Positions 57,701-64,000 of a DNA stretch of 64,000 bases are shown here, piece by piece (the stretch's first letter is position 1; each line of letters begins with the position of its first letter). The notes under the pieces are model-generated. The model was not told where the DNA came from. It did no database searches and saw only the letters and a list, made by a program, of their open reading frames with translations. The stretch is from Canna indica (lineage: Eukaryota; Streptophyta; Magnoliopsida; Zingiberales; Cannaceae): NCBI GenBank assembly GCA_034359265.1, contig CP136892.1, positions 88,466,001 through 88,530,000 on the forward strand, written 5' to 3'. A program made the translations under genes and the position numbers.

Positions 57701-60700
57701 GAGTCGAGCCTAGTTGAGCCTAGCGAAACCCAGCAAAGCCAAGTCAAGCCAAGCCAAGAAAAGTCAAGTAAAGTCAAGCCAAGCCAAGCCAAGCCAAGCC
57801 AAGCCAAGCCAAGCCAAGCCAAGCCAAGCCAAGCTAAGCCAAGCCAAGCCAAGCCAAGCCAAGCCAAGCCAAGCCAAGCTAAGCCAAGCCAAGCTGAGCC
57901 AAGCCCAGCCAAGCCAAGCCGAGATGAGCCAAGCCGAGCTGTGCCAAGCCAAGCTCACATCAAGCTTGGCTAGGCTTGGCTATCCAAGCCGAGACTGGCC
58001 TAGCCAAGCCAATCCATGCTTGCAAAAAATCTGACAGAAATGAAAACGGAATTCAATTGAGTTCGGAAAAAAATCTACGCTTGATGTGAGGTTGGCTAGG
58101 ATAGGCTTGGCTTGACACGGGTCGGCTTGACTCAGCTTGGCTGGGCTTGGCTTGGCTTGGCTTGGCTAGGCTTGGCTCGGTTGGGCTTAGCAAGGCTCAC
58201 CTTGGCTCGACTCGGCTCTGCTAGGTTAGGCTCAGGTCAGCTCAGTTTGGTTCGTCTCAGCTAGGATAAGTAGTTGGTTAGGTTAGGCACGAACGGCTCA
58301 GCTTGGCTAGGCTCGACTAGACTCGGCCCGTCTTAGCTTGGCTGAACTCAGCTTGGCTCGGTTTGGCACACTTAGCTCAACTCGAATCGGCTCGGACATG
58401 AATAAGCTCAACTTCGCTCATCTCGTCTCGGTTAAGCCTATCTATTAGTTAAGCTATGACGAGTCGTTCACGCCTAACCGAGCCAACTGTCTATCCTAGC
58501 CGAGATGAGCAAAGCTGAAGTGACTTGAAGCTAGCCTTGCAGAGCCGAGTCGAGCATAGTTGAGCCTAGCGAAGCCCAGCCAAGCCAAGCTGAGCCGAGC
58601 CGAGCTGCGCCAAGCCACTCCAAGCCCTGCCAAGCAAAGCCAAGCCAAGCCAAGCTGGGCCATGCCCAGCCAAGCCAAGCCCAGCCAAGCCAAGCCGAGA
58701 TGAGCCAAGCTGAGCCCTGCCAAGCCAAGCTCACATCAAGCTTGGCTAGGCTTGGCTATCCAAGCCGAGACTGGCCTAGCCAAGCCAATTCATGCTTGCA
58801 AAAAATCTGACAGAAATGAAAACGGAATTCAATTGAGTGTGAAAAATATTCTACGCATGATGTGAGGTTGGCTAGGATAGGTTTGGCTTGACTCGGCTTG
58901 ACACGGCTTGGCTTGGCTAGGCTTGGCTTGGCTTGTCATGTCTTGGCTTGTCTTGTCTTGGCTTGGCTTGGCTTGGCTCGGCTTGGCTGGGCTTAGCAAG
59001 GCTCAACTTGGCTCGACTCGACACGGCTCGGCTCTGCTAGGCTAGGTTCAGGTCAGCTCAGTTTATCTCGTCTTAGCTAGGATAAGCAGTTGGTTAGGTT
59101 AGTCGTGAATGGCTCGACTTGGCAAGGCTCGACTAGACTCGGCCCGTCTTAGCTTGGCTCGGTTTGGCACAATTAGCTCAGCTCGAACTGGCTCGGACTT
59201 GATTAAGCTCAACTTCGCTCGTCTCGGATCGGCTTAGCCTATCTATTTGTTAAGCTACGCCGAGTCGTTCACGCCTAACCGAGCCAACTGCTAGGCTAGG
59301 CTCAGGTCAGCTCAGTTTGGCTCGTCTCAGCTAGGATAAGCAGTTGGTTAGGTTAGGCGTGAACGACTCAGCTTGGCTAGTCTCGATTAGACTTGGCCCG
59401 TCTTAGCTTGGCTGAACTGAGCTTGGCTCGGTTTGGCACACTTAGCTCAGCTCGAACCGGCTCGGACTTGATTAAGCTCAACTTCGCTCGTCTCGCCTCG
59501 GCTTAGCCTATCTATTTGTTAAGCTATGCCGAGTCGTTCACGCTTAACCGAGCCAACTGCCTATCCTAGCCGAGATGAGCAAAGCTGAAGTGACACGGCT
59601 CGGCTTGGCTCAACTTGGCTTGACTTGGCTTGGCTTGGCTTAGCTTGGCATAGTTTGGCTTGGCTTGGCTTGGCTTGGTGCGGGTTGGCTGGGCTTAGCA
59701 AGGGTCAACTTGGCTCGACTCGGCTCTGCTAGGCTTGGTTCAGGTTAGCTCTGTTTGGCTCGTCTGAGCCGTGCCAAGCCAAGCTCACATCAAGCTTGGC
59801 TAGGCTTGGCTATCCATGCCGAGACGGGCCTAGCCAAGCCAATCCATGCTTCCAAAAAATCTGACAGAAATGAAAACGGAATTCAAGTGAGTTCGAAAAA
59901 AATTCTACGCATGATGTGAGGTTGGCTAGGATAGGCTTGGCTTGACTTGGCTTGACACGGCTCGGCTTGGCTGGGCTTGGCTAGGCTTGGCAAGGCTTGG
60001 CTTGACTTGGCTTGGCTAGACTTGGCTTGACTTGGCTTGGCTTGGCTTGACTTGGCTTGGCTTGGCTTGGCTTGGCTTGGCTTGGCTTGGCTTGGCTGAG
60101 CTTGGCTTGGCTTGGCTTGGCTTGGTTTGGCTTGGCTTGGCTCGGCTTAGCAAGGCTCAACTTGGCTCGACTCGGCTCGGCTCGGCTCTGCTAGGCTAGG
60201 CTCAGGTCAGGTCAGTTTGGCTCGTCTCAGCCAGGATAAGCAGTTGGTTAGGTTAGGCGCGAACGGCTCGGCTTGGCTAGGCTCGACTAGACTCGGCCCG
60301 TCTTAGCTTGGCTGAACTGAGCTTGGTTCGGTTTGGCATACTTAGCTCAGCTCGAACCGGCTCGGACTTGATTAAGCGCAACTTCGTTCGTCTCGGCTCG
60401 GCTTAGCCTATCTATTTGTTAAGCTACGCCGAGTAGTTCACGCCTAACCAAGCCAACTGCCAATCCTAGCCGAGATGAGCAAAGCTGAAGTGACTTGAGC
60501 CTAGCCTTGCAGAGCTGAGCCGAGTCGAGCCTAGTTGAGCCTAGCGAAGCCCAGCCAAGCCCAGCCAAGCCAAGCCAAGCCAAGCCAAGAAAAGCCAAGC
60601 CAAGCCAAGCCAAGACAAGATAAGCCAAGACCAGCCAAGCCAAGCTGAGCCAAGCCCAGCCAAGCCAAGCCAAGCCAAGCTAGGCCAAGCCCAGCCAAGC

Positions 60701-63700
60701 CAAGCCAAGCTAGGCCAAGCCCAGCCAAGCCAAGCCGAGATGAGCCAAGCCGAGCCGTGCCAAGCCAAGCTCACATCAAGATTGGCTAGGCTTGGCTATT
60801 CAAGCCGAGACTGGCCTAGCCAAGCCAATCAATTCTTGCAAAAAATCTGACAGAAATGAAAACGGAATTCAATTGAGTTCGAAAAAAATTCTATGCATGA
60901 TCTAAGGTTGGCTAGGATAGTCTTGGTTTGACTTGGCTTGAGACGGCTCGGCTTGGCTGGGCTGGGCTGGGCTTGGCTTGGCTTGGCTTGGCTTAGCTTG
61001 GCTTGGCTTGGCTTGGCTGGGCTTAGCAAGGCTCAACTTGGCTCGACTTGGCTCGGCTCTGCTCTGCTAGGCTAGGCTCAGGTCAGCTCAGTTTGGTTCG
61101 TCTCAGCTAGGATAAGTAGTTGGTTAGGGTAGGCACGAACGGCTCAGCTTGGCTAGGCTCGACTAGACTCGGCCCGTCTTAGCTTGTCCGAACTGAGCTT
61201 GGCTCGGTATGGCACACTTAGCTCAACTTGAACCGGCTCGGACTTGATTATGGTCAACTTCGCTTGTCTCGGCTCGGCTTAGCCTATCTATTTGTTAAGC
61301 TACGCCGAGTCGTTCACGCCTAACCGAGCCAACTGCATATCCTAGCCGAGATGAGCAAAGGTGAAGTGACTTGAGCCTTGCCTTGCAGAGTCGAGCCGAG
61401 TCAAGCCTAGCGAAGCCCAGCCATGCCATGCCAAGCCAAGCCAACCTGAGCCAAGCCCAACCAAGCCAAGCCAAGATGAGCCAAGCCGAGTCGTGCCAAG
61501 CCAAGCTCACATCAAGCTTGGCTAGGCTTGGCTATACAAGCCGAGACTGGCCTAGCCAAGCCAATCCATGCTTGCAAAAAATCTGACAGAAATGAAAACG
61601 CAATTCTATTGAGTTCGAAAAAAATTCTACGCAAGATGTGAGGTTGGCAAGGATAGGCTTGGCTTGACACGGCTCGTCTTAGCTCAGCTTGGCTGGGCTT
61701 GGCTTGGCTTGGCTAGTCTTGGCTTGGCTTGGCTTGGCTTGGCTTGGCTTGGCTAGTCTTGGCTTGGCTTGGCTTGGCTTGGCTTGGCTTTGCTTGGCTT
61801 GGCTTGGCTTGGCTTGACTCGGCTTGGCTGGGCTTAGCAAGGCTCAACTTGGCTCGACTCGGCTCGGCTCGGCTCTGCTAGGCTAGGCTCAGGTCAGGTT
61901 AGTTTGGCTCGTATCAGCTAGGATAAGCAGTTGGTTAGGTTAGGCACGAACGGCTCGACTTGGCTAGGCTCGACTAGACTCGGCCCGTCTTAGCTTGGCT
62001 GAACTAAGCTTGGCTCGGTTTGGCACACTTAGGTCAACTCGAACCGGCTTGGACTTGATAAAGCTCAACTTCGCTCGTCTCGGCTCGGCTTAGCCTATCT
62101 ATTTGTTAAGCTATGCCGAGTCGTTCACGCCTAACCGAGCCAACTACCTATCCTAGCCGATATGAGCAAAGCTGAAGTGACTTGAGCCTAGCCTTGCAGA
62201 GTCGAGCAGAGTCGAGCCTATTTGAGCCTAGCCAAGCCAAGCCAAGTCGAGCCAAGCCGAGCCAAGCCGAGCCAAGCCAAGCCAAGAAAAGCCAAGCCAA
62301 GCCAAGCCAAGCAAAGCAAAGCCAAACTAATCCAAGCTAAGCCAAGCCCAGCCAAGCTGAGCCAAGCCCAGCCAAGCTGAGCCAAGCCCAGCCAAGCTGA
62401 GCCAAGCCCAGCCAAATCCTGCCAAGCTAATCCGAGATGAGCCAAGCCGAGTCGTGCCAAGCCAAGCTCACATCAAGCTTGGCTATCCAAGCCGAGACTG
62501 GCATAGCCAAGCCAATCCATGCTTGCAAAAAATCTGACAGAAATGAAAACGGAATTCTATTGAGTTCGAAAAAAATTCTACGCATGATGTGAGGTTGGCT
62601 AGGATAGGCTTGGCTTGACCAGGCTCGGCTTGGCTCAGCTTGGCTGGGCTTGGCTGGGTTTGGCTTGGCTAGGCTAGGCTTGGCTTGACTTGGCTTGGCT
62701 TGGCTTGGCTTGGCTTGGCTGAGCTAGGCTTGGCTTGGCTTGGCTTGGCTGAGCTTGGCTGGGCTTCGCTAGGCTCAACTAGGCTCGACTCGGCTCAGCT
62801 CTGCAAGGCTAGGCTCAAGTCACTTCAGCTTTGCTCATCTCGGCTAGGATTGGCAGTTGGCTTGGTTAGGCGTGAACTACTCGGCGTAGCTTAACAAATA
62901 GATAGGCTAAGCCGAGCCGAGACGAACGAAGTTGCGCTTAATCAAGTTGAGCTAGGCTTGGCTTGGCTTGGCTGAGCTAGGCTTGGCTTGGCTTGGCTCG
63001 GATTGGCTGTGCTTTGCAAGGCTCAACTTGGCTAGACTCGGCTCGGCTCGGCTCTGCTAGGCTAGGATCAGGTCAGCTCAGTTTGGCTCGTCTCAGCTAG
63101 GATAAGCAGTTGATTAGGTTAGGCGCGAACGGCTTGGCTTGGCAAGGCTCGACTAGACTCGGCCCGTCTTAGCTTGGCTGAACTGAGCTTGGCTAGGTTT
63201 GGCACACTTAGCTCAGCTCGAACCGGCTCGGACTTGATTAAGCTCAACTTCGCTCGTCTCGGCTCGGCTAAGCCTATCTATTTTTTAAGCTATGCCGAGT
63301 CGTTCACGCCTAACCGAGCCAACTGCCTATCCTAGCCGAGATGAGCAAAGCTAAACTGACTTGAACCTAGCTTTGCAGAGCCGAGTCGAGCATAGTTGAG
63401 CCTAGCGAAGCCCAGCCAAGCCAAGCCGAGCCGAGCCGAGCTGCGCCAAGCCACTCCAAGCCCTGCCAAGCAAAGCAAAGCCAAGCCAAGCTGGGCCAAG
63501 CCCATCCAAGCCAAGCCGAGATGAGCCAAGCCGAGCCCTGCCAAGCCAAGCTCACATCAAGCTTGGCTAGGCTTGGCTATCCAAGCCGAGACTGGCCTAG
63601 CCAAGCCAATTCATGCTTGCAAAAAATCTGACAGAAATGAAAACGGAATTCAATTGAGTGTGAAAAATATTCTACGCATGATGTGAGGTTGGCTAGGATT

Positions 63701-64000
63701 GGCTTGGCTTGACTCGGCTTGACACGGCTTGGCTTGGCTCGGCTTGGCTGGGCTTGGCTTGGCTTGGCTTGGCTAGGCTTGGCTTGACTTGGCTTGGCTT
63801 GGCTTGGCTTGGCTTGGCTTGGCTTGGCTTGGCTTGGCTGAGCTTGGCTTGGCTTGGCTTGTCTTGTCATGTGTTGGCTTGTCTTGGCTTGGCTTGGCTT
63901 GGCTTGGCTCGGCTTAGCAAGGCTCAACTTAGCTCGACTCGGCACGGCTCGGCTCTGCTAGGCTAGGCTCAGGTCAGCTCAGTTTGGCTCGTCTTAGCTA
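51798..64000 (-). repeat. Right arm of giant inverted duplication
   Basis: This is the reverse complement of the left arm. Coordinate sums stay at 90041-90056 near the island and drift to about 90130-90470 outward as tract lengths differ. A modules (-) lie at 52051-52187, 52937-53074, 53699-53835, 54425-54561, 57079-57215, 57954-58090, 58730-58866, 59784-59920, 60770-60906, 61506-61642, 62467-62593 and 63551-63687. A (+) is at 55191-55327 and A2 (+) at 56463-56588. Forward C cores lie near 52560, 53475, 54207, 54956, 55934, 57590, 58440, 59247, 59513, 60413, 61287, 62098 and 63278. A reversed C core near 62895 is an insertion absent from the left arm. The arm continues beyond the window. Confidence 0.88.

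Overview
This window is nuclear plant DNA, probably from a monocot. The support is GC-rich first exons with GT/AG splice sites, plant hAT-type non-autonomous elements with 8-bp target duplications, TTTAGGG-type telomere-like tracts, and exons of APC4, telomerase reverse transcriptase (TERT) and a DnaJ protein. I see no intact gene. About 51 kb of the 64 kb is one unusual repeat family, and the rest is mostly a 12.8-kb low-copy island at about 38.26-51.08 kb.

Repeat family. The ground state is a pentamer, GCCAA on one strand and TTGGC on the other. About sixty AT-rich 'A modules' (about 136 bp, bounded by CTCACATCA and TGATGTGAG) and more than fifty 'C modules' (about 330 bp, with imperfect terminal inverted repeats of about 85-130 bp) are set into it. 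They alternate roughly every 0.8-0.9 kb. The pentamer strand flips at each A and at each C, so the array is a chain of dyads and not a simple head-to-tail satellite. I do not recognise this family.

Layout. Bases 1-16.5 kb carry C modules mainly in forward orientation and include a direct tandem duplication of about 4.9 kb (5.33-10.2 and 10.2-15.2 kb). A local inversion axis lies near 16.66 kb. From about 18 to 38.26 kb the modules are mostly reversed, and a GC-rich hAT-like MITE sits at 21720-22204. From 51.08 to 64 kb they run forward again. The block at 26.47-38.26 kb and the block at 51.80-64.0 kb are inverted copies of each other, and the right copy runs off the window edge. They enclose the island as the spacer of a giant palindrome.

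Island. In order it holds a hAT-like MITE (38711-39314) with tRNA-like A and B boxes inside it; a 197-bp tandem duplication; the first coding exon of a DnaJ-domain gene on the minus strand; telomere-like tracts; the promoter and first two exons of APC4; a TTTAGGG tract that runs straight into a frameshifted TERT fragment carrying motif A; a 0.65-kb dispersed direct repeat; a 190-bp orphan piece of the array; and two candidate exons of an unrecognised minus-strand gene cut by the right-hand array. The genes do not form a pathway. They look like broken pieces collected beside a rearranging, possibly subtelomeric, array.

Almost all long open frames in the array are artefacts. A pentamer read in triplets gives the same stop-free five-residue repeat in every frame of a strand (A-K-P-S-Q one way, L-A-W-L-G the other).
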